Part shown: positions 1 to 5,226 of the stretch, one piece after another | Layout of the letters: each line of letters opens with the position of its first letter | Position numbering within the stretch: the stretch's first letter is position 1 | Assembly: GCA_019417045.1 (NCBI GenBank) | Contig: DXWE01000029.1 | Coordinates: 3,225 to 9,559 of the forward strand | DNA from: Oscillospiraceae bacterium | GTDB taxonomy: Bacteria > Bacillota > Clostridia > Oscillospirales > Acutalibacteraceae | Direction of reading: 5' to 3' | Length of the DNA stretch: 6,335 nucleotides | Position numbers and translations under genes: made by a program | The notes under the pieces: generated by a model | Database searches by the model: none | What the model saw: the letters and a program-made list of their open reading frames with translations, nothing else | Told to the model about the DNA's origin: nothing

Positions 1-48
1 GTTTGGCGGGGGCCCTTCCCTGGTTGCTATTACGAGAAAGTCCTTGCT

Positions 49-3000
49 TTACGGTTCAGAGACCGCCTGCTGGAGCACCCAGCGGGCGTCACGGCTGTTG
101 ACCAGGCCATCCTCGTTGACATCCGCGAGTTCTTCCTGCTTCGACGTGAGTTCCACATAGCCGACCGTCGCCTGCAGGATCATGCGCGCGTCGGAGCTGT
201 TGACCAGGCCGTCCTGGTTCACATCGCCCGGCTCATAGGTCGGGGTGGGCTCGCCACCCTCCGGCATCGGGGCGTCCGGATCGTTTGCGAAATAGATCGC
301 GTCGATATAGTAAGCGCCCTCATTGTACTCCGAGAAGCCGATACCGAGCAGCTGGGACATATCCATCTCGCTGTGGTACGAGCTGACGTCGATGACAAAC
401 TTCGTCCACTCGCCCTTCACGGCAGAGTCCGAAGTCCAGCCGTTCTTGGCACCGCCGTTCACATCCTGGAAGTACACATCCATGCCGTTGGCGCCCTGCG
501 TATCCTTCACCCAGAAGATCAGGTAGTTGTACTCGGAGGCGTCGAAGGAATCTGCGCCGTCCGGCAGTACCCACACGATCCGGGTGGCGTTGTTCGGCCA
601 GCCGCTGGTGGCGACGTTCAGGTTGAAGCTCTTGCTGCCCTCGTAGGCTTCGTCACTGGTGAGATCGCCCGTGGCCTCCGAGCCGACCTGCACGTTGACG
701 TTGGCGCTCTCGAAGTTGTTGTACCACTCGCTCTTGTAGGTGGGTTCCGGCACACTCTCCTGCTCAATATACACCTTCAGATACCCGACGCCGAGATTGC
801 TCTCGTCCTGGATCTCACAGGTTGTCGGATCGGTGCCCTTGAACTTGAGGAACTCGAGCGAACCGTTCGCATCGCTGACATACCGGTAGGTAATCCAGCT
901 GTAGGCGTCGGTGTCCGGGGTCTCCTGGGTCAGCAGGACGATGTACTTCTCGCCCTGTGTCACCTGCGCGGTCATCGGGATGGTGATGACGGTCTCCTCC
1001 GTCGGGATGGAATCCCGGCTGACCGTTGCGGTCGCGAGCTGCTCCTTCGGGGTGATCCCGTCCTCTTCCAGGCTGTACAGGTAGGCGACCAGGTCGCTGC
1101 CGTCCTCCGGCTCACCGTTGGCCGAAATCATCACTTCGACATACTGCACGGTACCAGTCGCCGCCGCGTAGAAGGTCTGCGAGCGCATGACCGCGTCGCT
1201 GCTGGCGGAGAAGCCGTAGCCACCGGCTCTCTTCCAGCTGTAGCCGTAATCGGTCACCGCAAACTGCCGGTCGACCGTCAGGCCGTTCATCGCCTCGTTG
1301 CCGATATCGAGCACCTGCTGCAGGATATCGTCCCCAACCAGATCCAGATAGGGCAGATAGGTCTCACCCAGCTCATAGACACCCGTGAAATCGTTCCACG
1401 AGGAGGTGGTCCAGTACAGCTGGCCCTTTTCGTAGATCTTACCGGCCTCTTCAAACAGGTTGAGAAGCTGCTCTTTGATGGTGTACGGGGTGACAACAAA
1501 GGCGATATCGTCGATATAATAGGTGCCCTTGTTCCACTCGGCGAAACCGATGGACGCAACCTGCGACAGATCCACTTCGCCGAACTTGTTCAGGTCGATC
1601 ACCATGCGGTGCCACTCGTTGTTGACCGCGTTGCCCGAGAATCCCGCCACGCTGAGCGCGTCGGTCCAGCCGCTCTGGCTCTTGCCGGTCGCGTCGGTGA
1701 TAAACAGCGCGAGGCTGTTGGCGCCCTGCGTATCCTTGACCCAGAAGGTGAGATAGCGATAATGGCTTGCGTCAAACGAGGATTTGCCGGACGGCGGCAG
1801 GATGTTCAGCGCATACTGCGGATCCGTGCCTTCGGCGGTCTTCTCCAGCTTGACTGCGTAAGAACCCGCGTGCACATCCTCGTCGCTGACCGTCACGGTC
1901 ATGCCCTCGCCCGCCGCAACAGCGTCTTCAGCCGAGGAATCTTCAAAGTCATTATAGATCGTGTCCTCCGTCGCCAGCTCGGGCAGCGGATCGGGCTCGG
2001 GCTCGGGTTCCGGTTCCGGCTCTTCGCCGCCCTCCGCCGCGATATAGGCTTTCAGGTACCCGACGCCAAGGCCACTCTCATCCTGAATGGGGCCGCCGAT
2101 CAGCTCGGTGCTCTGGATCTTGTTGAAATAGAGCTCGCCGTTCGGGTCGGTCACACCCTTATAGGTGGTCCAGCTATAGGCGTCCTTGTTGTGCTCGGCC
2201 TGCGTCAGGACGAGCGCGTACGCCGTACCCTTTGTCACCTGTGCGGTCATCGGGATGGTGATGACCGTCTCGTTGGTCGGGATGGAGTCCTTGCTCACCG
2301 TGGCGGTGGCGATCTGCTCCTTCGGGGTGAACCCGTCCTCCTCCACCGTGCAGAGGTACGCGACCAGGTCACTCTGATCCTCCACATTGACGGATTTCAG
2401 CATGACATCCACAAATTCCAGCGTACCGGTAGCATGCGCATAGAAAGTCTGGTAGCGCATCACCGCATCGGTGGAAGCGGCAAAGCCATAGGAGCCGCCG
2501 TACTCCGAACCGGTTGTGTAATCGGTGAACTGGTATTTCGGATCGACGGTGAGCCCCTCCATCACCGCGGTCAGATCCGCCAGCACAGTCGCCTGCGCTT
2601 CTTCCATCATGTAGTCATGAATATCGGACATGACCTTGTCGCCCAGCAGCCAGTTCACATGGCGGGAGAAAGCCTGGAAGGACTCCTCGGTCCAGTACAT
2701 CTGTCCCTGGGCGAGCAGCTCTTTGGCCTCGGCCAGCTTGTTCTCCAGCTGCTCATAGGTGGAGTAGGGCGAGGTGACAAATTCGATGTCATCGATATAA
2801 TAGGTCCCGCGATTCCACTCGGCAAAGCCGATCCGCGCCACATCCGTGGGATCATAGGCGTCGAACTTGGACAGGTCGATCACGACGGTTGTCCACTCGT
2901 TCTTGACACCCTTGCCGGTGCATCCCTCCGCCGCGATGGAGTCGGTAAAATTGCTCTGACGGTTGCCCTCGCTGTCAAACACAAAGAACGCGAGGCTGTT

Positions 3001-3864
3001 GTCCCCCTGCGTGTCCAGCAGGCGGAACCGGATGTAACCGTAACCGGTGGCATCCACCGAGGTTCCCTCTGCCGGCAGCACGTCGAGGGAGGCCTGCGGA
3101 TGGTCCGTGCCGTCCGCCGTCTTTTCGATCTTTGCGACCTGGCCGGCAGCCTCTTCAGCCAGCGGATCCTCCGCGATCGAACCGTTCAGATCCGCGCCCG
3201 GCTGCAATGTATCGGCCGCGCTGTCGGATTCAAAATCATTATACGGCAGGGAGCCGACTGCAACGCCGTCGTCCTTGGCAAAATAGATGTTGTCAAAGTA
3301 GTAGTCGCGGGAGTTCCACTCGCCCAAGACCAGCTTGGAGATCTTCTTGCCCTCCGGCAGCTTCAGGGTTGCCATCGGGACGATGACCTTGTTCCACTTG
3401 CCGTCCGCCTGCAGCCCCTGGCCGACCCACTCGGAGCCGTACCACGTGCCGTCTTCGTCGTACACGTACACCCGCACGGTCGCCGCACCCGCAAGCGCGT
3501 CGGCATCCGCCGCCGTCTCTGCGGTGTCGGCATAGTAGAACACCAGGTAGTCATACCCGGCGGGGTCGAACAGTTCCCCGTCCTGGGGCAGCACGTTCAG
3601 GCAACGGTTGGTCTCCCACGGCCAATTGCCCTCACCCGTGGTGGTGAGCTTTACTGCATGGTCGCCCTGGTACACCTTCTCCGTCTCCAACGCCACGGTG
3701 GCGTTGGCGCCCGCGGAAATCTGTTCCGCTGCATTCGCCGACTCAAAATCGTTGAAGACGGCGATGGAGTCGTCCGTCGGGTCTGCCCCCATGACTGTCA
3801 CACCGCTGGCAAAAGACGCCAACAGGCAGACAGACAGCAGGACAGCCAAAAATTTCCTTGACAT
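49..3864 (-). CDS. Secreted multi-modular carbohydrate-binding-like protein with C-terminal type I dockerin
   Basis: Encodes 1271 residues. Residues 1-27 look like a signal peptide (MSRK, then a hydrophobic stretch, then VMGA before DPT), so the protein should be exported. In order: beta-sandwich module C1 (about 35-196), C2 (207-366), FIVAR-like helical module (369-438), beta module B1 (440-609), Glu-Pro linker (612-630), C3 (635-793), second FIVAR-like module (796-862), B2 (863-1034), C4 (1047-1195), linker, dockerin (1213-1267). C modules start with [VIY]-[FY]-N-[DN]-F-E and end with YY-[FI]-D-x-I-x-F, as in galactose-binding-like CBM folds. The dockerin has two calcium loops, D1214/N1216/D1218/N1222/D1225 and D1248/N1250/D1252/N1256/D1259, which normally bind a cohesin on a scaffoldin or surface anchor. 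No catalytic domain is recognised, so a polysaccharide-binding or structural role is inferred. The ATG at 3864 is preferred to one 33 bases upstream because AGGAGGTG lies 8 bases before it and the signal peptide then starts normally. Confidence 0.9.
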   Translation of the reverse strand: MSRKFLAVLLSVCLLASFASGVTVMGADPTDDSIAVFNDFESANAAEQISAGANATVALETEKVYQGDHAVKLTTTGEGNWPWETNRCLNVLPQDGELFDPAGYDYLVFYYADTAETAADADALAGAATVRVYVYDEDGTWYGSEWVGQGLQADGKWNKVIVPMATLKLPEGKKISKLVLGEWNSRDYYFDNIYFAKDDGVAVGSLPYNDFESDSAADTLQPGADLNGSIAEDPLAEEAAGQVAKIEKTADGTDHPQASLDVLPAEGTSVDATGYGYIRFRLLDTQGDNSLAFFVFDSEGNRQSNFTDSIAAEGCTGKGVKNEWTTVVIDLSKFDAYDPTDVARIGFAEWNRGTYYIDDIEFVTSPYSTYEQLENKLAEAKELLAQGQMYWTEESFQAFSRHVNWLLGDKVMSDIHDYMMEEAQATVLADLTAVMEGLTVDPKYQFTDYTTGSEYGGSYGFAASTDAVMRYQTFYAHATGTLEFVDVMLKSVNVEDQSDLVAYLCTVEEDGFTPKEQIATATVSKDSIPTNETVITIPMTAQVTKGTAYALVLTQAEHNKDAYSWTTYKGVTDPNGELYFNKIQSTELIGGPIQDESGLGVGYLKAYIAAEGGEEPEPEPEPEPDPLPELATEDTIYNDFEDSSAEDAVAAGEGMTVTVSDEDVHAGSYAVKLEKTAEGTDPQYALNILPPSGKSSFDASHYRYLTFWVKDTQGANSLALFITDATGKSQSGWTDALSVAGFSGNAVNNEWHRMVIDLNKFGEVDLSQVASIGFAEWNKGTYYIDDIAFVVTPYTIKEQLLNLFEEAGKIYEKGQLYWTTSSWNDFTGVYELGETYLPYLDLVGDDILQQVLDIGNEAMNGLTVDRQFAVTDYGYSWKRAGGYGFSASSDAVMRSQTFYAAATGTVQYVEVMISANGEPEDGSDLVAYLYSLEEDGITPKEQLATATVSRDSIPTEETVITIPMTAQVTQGEKYIVLLTQETPDTDAYSWITYRYVSDANGSLEFLKFKGTDPTTCEIQDESNLGVGYLKVYIEQESVPEPTYKSEWYNNFESANVNVQVGSEATGDLTSDEAYEGSKSFNLNVATSGWPNNATRIVWVLPDGADSFDASEYNYLIFWVKDTQGANGMDVYFQDVNGGAKNGWTSDSAVKGEWTKFVIDVSSYHSEMDMSQLLGIGFSEYNEGAYYIDAIYFANDPDAPMPEGGEPTPTYEPGDVNQDGLVNSSDARMILQATVGYVELTSKQEELADVNEDGLVNSRDARWVLQQAVSEP
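67..231 (-). other. Type I dockerin domain coding segment
   Basis: The last 55 or so residues hold two F-hand repeats of the form D-x-N-x-D-G-L-V-N-S-x-D-A-R, 34 residues apart, each followed by a helix (MILQAT and WVLQQA). Known type I dockerins bind calcium through positions 1, 3, 5, 9 and 12 of each loop, and all ten ligands are intact here. The residues that set cohesin specificity (loop positions 10-11) are Ser-Ser in the first repeat and Ser-Arg in the second, so the two faces are similar but not identical. The cohesin partner is not in this window. Confidence 0.93.
763..1962 (-). repeat. Internal tandem unit 2 (C3 - FIVAR-like - B2) of the dockerin protein
   Basis: Codes for residues about 635-1034. 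It matches unit 1 module by module: NDFE start, IGFAEWNKGTYYIDDI, helical YWTTSSWNDF, SSDAVMRSQTFYA, ATATVSRDSIPT, VITIPMTAQVT, and the closing ESNLGVGYLKVYI. The B modules are the best conserved. Hand alignment of 961-1097 with 2236-2372 gives roughly 85% identical bases, including an exact 23-base match (968-990 and 2243-2265). Confidence 0.88.
1993..2022 (-). repeat. Glu-Pro dipeptide linker repeat
   Basis: Five consecutive Glu-Pro codon pairs (residues 615-624), followed by DPLPE, separate the two internal units. The DNA is a near-perfect six-base tandem repeat and could vary in length by slippage. Pro/acidic linkers of this type are common between modules of extracellular polysaccharide-binding proteins. 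Confidence 0.8.
2038..3246 (-). repeat. Internal tandem unit 1 (C2 - FIVAR-like - B1) of the dockerin protein
   Basis: Codes for residues about 207-609. The order is CBM-like module, helical module with a YWTEESFQAF motif (FIVAR-like: Tyr, then Thr, then an acidic/aromatic helix and a closing AVMEGLTV), then a beta module ending LGVGYLKAYI. The same order and many of the same motifs recur in unit 2. This is an internal duplication within the reading frame, not a separate gene. Confidence 0.88.
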
Positions 3865-3872
3865 TGAAAAAA

Positions 3873-3880
3873 CACCTCCT
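3873..3880 (-). promoter_or_regulatory. Ribosome binding site deciding the dockerin gene start
   Basis: AGGAGGTG reads on the minus strand, 8 bases before the ATG at 3864. This is close to a perfect match to the anti-Shine-Dalgarno sequence. The alternative in-frame ATG at 3897 lies upstream of this site and would translate through it, so 3864 is the likely start. Confidence 0.9.
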
Positions 3881-3897
3881 GCAAAGATATAATTCAT

Positions 3898-4158
3898 CCC
3901 AGATTTTGCTTACATGGTAAAGTTTAATATTTTTTCATCCGGAGCGCAACCACTTTTTACAGAATTTATTCAACTATTTTCAGGAGAAATTTTCGTTTTT
4001 ACTTTTTTGAAAAGAGAAACAGGCGTACCGCCGCCCAGGGAAGTCGACGTGATGTGTCCGCTTTTAACAGACTCGTCCGATTACCGGGGCGGGAATAGGG
4101 AGACGGTGTTGCCGGGAAAAGATCTGAAAACGGTTGAATCGTCCGGTACAAAGCAGAA
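3898..4158. other. Non-coding leader between the hairpin block and the dockerin gene
   Basis: Bases 3898-4020 are strikingly AT-rich compared with the rest of the window, as expected for a promoter region. Bases 4021-4158 return to mixed composition. No convincing gene is seen: a plus-strand open frame starting at 3914 has no ribosome binding site and runs into the hairpin block. No riboswitch motif was recognised. Confidence 0.6.
3921..3949 (-). promoter_or_regulatory. Weak candidate promoter for the dockerin gene
   Basis: TTGCGC (3944-3949) and TAAACT (3921-3926) are separated by 17 bases in an AT-rich leader and would give a 5' leader of about 50 bases. They match 3 of 6 and 4 of 6 of the sigma-A consensus, which is poor. 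No better pair was found, so the true promoter may differ or need an activator. Confidence 0.25.
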
Positions 4159-4184
4159 GGCCGGACGCCCTGTGGCGTCCGGCC
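4159..4184. repeat. Perfect 11-bp GC hairpin, left end
   Basis: GGCCGGACGCC (4159-4169), loop CTGT, GGCGTCCGGCC (4174-4184). It is identical to the hairpin at 4381-4406, including the loop when read on the plus strand. Neither strand has a T-run directly after it, so it is not a textbook intrinsic terminator. Confidence 0.85.
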
Positions 4185-4225
4185 GCAGTCTGTCAAAAAA
4201 GCAACGAAAGGAAGGGGAGGTGTGG

Positions 4226-4250
4226 AGGGGGAACCATCCGGGTTCCCCCT
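4226..4250. repeat. Perfect 10-bp hairpin
   Basis: AGGGGGAACC (4226-4235), loop ATCCG, GGTTCCCCCT (4241-4250). Second hairpin of the block. On the minus strand a T6 run follows only after about 25 bases, too far for a normal terminator. Confidence 0.75.
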
Positions 4251-4274
4251 GCGCATCGAGCGAAGCGGAGGAAA

Positions 4275-4290
4275 GCCGCCATCAGGCGGC
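4275..4290. repeat. Short 6-bp hairpin
   Basis: GCCGCC (4275-4280), loop ATCA, GGCGGC (4285-4290). It directly abuts the next hairpin, which begins at 4291. Confidence 0.6.
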
Positions 4291-4328
4291 CGAAAGTGGG
4301 ACCAATCACCCGATTGGCCCCACTTTCG
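4291..4328. repeat. Long hairpin, 10 bp + mismatch + 6 bp
   Basis: CGAAAGTGGG (4291-4300) pairs with CCCACTTTCG (4319-4328). After one A/C mismatch, CCAATC (4302-4307) pairs with GATTGG (4312-4317) around a four-base loop. The 16 pairs show strong selection for structure or a recent inverted origin. Confidence 0.8.
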
Positions 4329-4332
4329 TATG

Positions 4333-4379
4333 CAGCTTGTCAAAGAAGTCACGCATTGCGTAACTTCTTTGACAAGCTG
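4333..4379. repeat. Very long hairpin, 17 bp + mismatch + 4 bp
   Basis: A perfect 17-bp stem (4333-4349 with 4363-4379) continues, after one C/A mismatch, into ACGC / GCGT around a three-base ATT loop, giving 21 pairs in 47 bases. The left arm also resembles 4185-4201 as a direct copy (GCAG, two changes, TGTCAAA, one change, AAG; 14 of 17), which links it to the left end of the element. Confidence 0.85.
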
Positions 4380-4380
4380 A

Positions 4381-4406
4381 GGCCGGACGCCCTGTGGCGT
4401 CCGGCC
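4381..4406 (-). terminator. Perfect 11-bp GC hairpin, possible hsp20 terminator and right end of element
   Basis: The same hairpin as 4159-4184, 11 bases after the hsp20 stop codon on the minus strand. Position and stem strength suggest it ends or stabilises the hsp20 transcript. No T-run follows (the next bases read TCAGCTTGTC), so termination is uncertain. Confidence 0.45.
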
Positions 4407-4417
4407 GGTGAAAGGAG

Positions 4418-4864
4418 TCATCCTTCTATGGCAATGTAGCGATGGGACTCCGGCAGCTGGTTCGGCTTCTTCGGAATGGACAACTTCAGGATCCCGTCCT
4501 CGTACTTCGCGTGGATCTCCTCCTGCGTGACGCCCTCGCCCACATAAAAGCTACGGCTGCACTGGCCGGCGTACCGCTCCTTGCGGATGTAATGGCCCTT
4601 CTTGTCCTTCTCGTCCTTTTCCAGCCCCTTGGAGGCGGTGATGGTCAGATACCCGTCGTCCACACGGGCTTTGATCTCCTCTTTCTTGAAGCCGGGCAGG
4701 TCAACGTCCACCTCATAGGTGGAATCCGTCTCACGCACATCTGTGCGCATCAGGTGCTTGCCGTGCTTGCCATACAGCGGATCATGCTCGCCGAACAGGC
4801 TTCTCTCTGACGGAAACGCAAACCAATCATCAAACAAATTCTCCCCAAAAATGCTAGGCAACAT
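4418..4864 (-). CDS. Small heat-shock protein, Hsp20 / alpha-crystallin family
   Basis: Encodes 148 residues, the usual size for a bacterial small heat-shock protein: an ATP-independent cytoplasmic holdase that binds unfolding proteins and keeps them soluble for refolding. A short N-terminal arm (LFDDWF, residues 10-15) is followed by the alpha-crystallin domain, about 38-132. It carries the DLPG turn (55-58), the Y-L-T-I strand, a charged Lys/Glu/Asp-rich loop (81-90) and the closing YEDGILKLSIPK, whose G-I-L (124-126) is the conserved G-x-L element. The tail has an I-A-I motif (144-146), the I-x-I/V signal that docks neighbouring subunits in the oligomer. The ATG at 4864 has AGGAGG 8 bases before it. 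The gene appears monocistronic, with its own promoter and CIRCE operator upstream and the hairpin block downstream. Confidence 0.96.
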   Translation of the reverse strand: MLPSIFGENLFDDWFAFPSERSLFGEHDPLYGKHGKHLMRTDVRETDSTYEVDVDLPGFKKEEIKARVDDGYLTITASKGLEKDEKDKKGHYIRKERYAGQCSRSFYVGEGVTQEEIHAKYEDGILKLSIPKKPNQLPESHRYIAIEG

Positions 4865-4870
4865 AAGTCA

Positions 4871-4878
4871 TTCCTCCT
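4871..4878 (-). promoter_or_regulatory. Ribosome binding site of hsp20
   Basis: AGGAGGAA on the minus strand; its AGGAGG core ends 8 bases before the ATG at 4864. This confirms the start codon. Confidence 0.88.
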
Positions 4879-4907
4879 GTCGAATTCTATTTTGTGCCTA
4901 TTCATTT

Positions 4908-4924
4908 GGATCCGTTTGGGATCC
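4908..4924 (-). other. Possible small hairpin in the hsp20 5' leader
   Basis: Two GGATCC copies (4908-4913, 4919-4924) around a five-base spacer can pair with each other in the transcript. It lies about 30 bases before the ribosome binding site and does not sequester it, so there is no clear case for an RNA thermometer. Confidence 0.3.
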
Positions 4925-4943
4925 TCTTTCCGGGTACGCTTAC

Positions 4944-4972
4944 AGTCTACTACACGGAATTAGCACTGTCAA
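4944..4972 (-). promoter_or_regulatory. Sigma-A promoter of hsp20
   Basis: A perfect -35 box TTGACA (4967-4972) and a -10 box TAGACT (4944-4949; 4 of 6) with the ideal 17-base spacing. Transcription would start near 4937, giving a leader of about 70 bases. The -35 box lies within the CIRCE element, so a bound repressor should block RNA polymerase. Confidence 0.85.
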
Positions 4973-4986
4973 GAGGAGAGTGCTAA
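4960..4986. promoter_or_regulatory. CIRCE operator (HrcA binding site)
   Basis: TTAGCACTG, nine bases, then GAGTGCTAA. The consensus is TTAGCACTC-N9-GAGTGCTAA, so 17 of 18 arm bases match and the spacer length is exact. CIRCE is the known site of the heat-labile repressor HrcA, whose activity depends on GroEL. Overlap with the hsp20 -35 box implies repression at normal temperature and release on heat or protein stress. hrcA itself is not in the window. Confidence 0.95.
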
Positions 4987-5048
4987 TGTTTCCAAATCCT
5001 TCACATGCCGGACACAATTTTTGCGGTTTTCGTTCATATTTTTGAAAC

Positions 5049-5080
5049 AAAAAAAGCGCACCGCCAATGTGACGGTGCGC
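5049..5080 (-). terminator. Intrinsic terminator of glgP
   Basis: Read on the minus strand: an 8-bp perfect stem GCGCACCG / CGGTGCGC with a nine-base loop, followed directly by seven Ts. This is a textbook rho-independent terminator. It lies about 147 bases after the glgP stop and upstream of the hsp20 promoter, isolating the two transcripts. Confidence 0.93.
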
Positions 5081-5226
5081 AGAATAGGAACGGATCAGAA
5101 ATGGATCAGAGCGAGGAGGCGCTGGCAACGCCTGCGATCCCGGCCCAGACGCCGAAAAGCGACGCGGGACCGGAAGCGGGCCTCTGTCCGGGGCGATAAC
5201 AAGGGAAGTGTGGACCGGGGCAATCG

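Larger units (their letters stand above)
4159..4406. repeat. Hairpin-rich intergenic element with inverted ends (MITE/REP-like)
   Basis: A 248-base block holding six hairpins and no credible gene. Its ends mirror each other: 4159-4201 and the reverse complement of 4364-4406 agree at 35 of 43 positions by eye. Each end is a GGCCGGACGCC / GGCGTCCGGCC hairpin followed inwards by a version of GCAG..TGTCAAA.AAG. Half of the mismatches are in the four-base hairpin loop. No flanking target duplication was found. It could be a non-autonomous mobile repeat, a clustered terminator region or a structured RNA; the sequence alone does not decide between them. Confidence 0.6.

Noticed and set aside
1..48. 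Terminator for the dockerin gene
   Set aside because: Only 48 bases follow the stop inside the window. They contain GGGCCC but no stem followed by a T-run; the terminator probably lies beyond the edge.
373..3861. Plus-strand open frame of 1162 codons antisense to the dockerin gene
   Set aside because: It mirrors the real gene and is kept open by GC-rich codon use. It has no recognisable motifs, no ribosome binding site and no signal peptide, while the minus-strand frame has dockerin loops and repeated modules.
4159..4406. CRISPR array
   Set aside because: The hairpins differ in sequence and are not regularly spaced. There are only two identical copies, at the ends.
3914..4421. Open frames on both strands across the hairpin block (plus 3914-4363; minus 3999-4421; plus 4134-4439)
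   Set aside because: They run through inverted repeats with no start signals or recognisable protein features. Repeated peptide pieces such as GRTPQGVRP are just the repeated hairpin translated twice.
4871..4936. RNA thermometer (ROSE or fourU) in the hsp20 leader
   Set aside because: I could not find a U-rich or pyrimidine stretch that pairs with the AGGAGG site, and transcriptional control by CIRCE already explains heat regulation.
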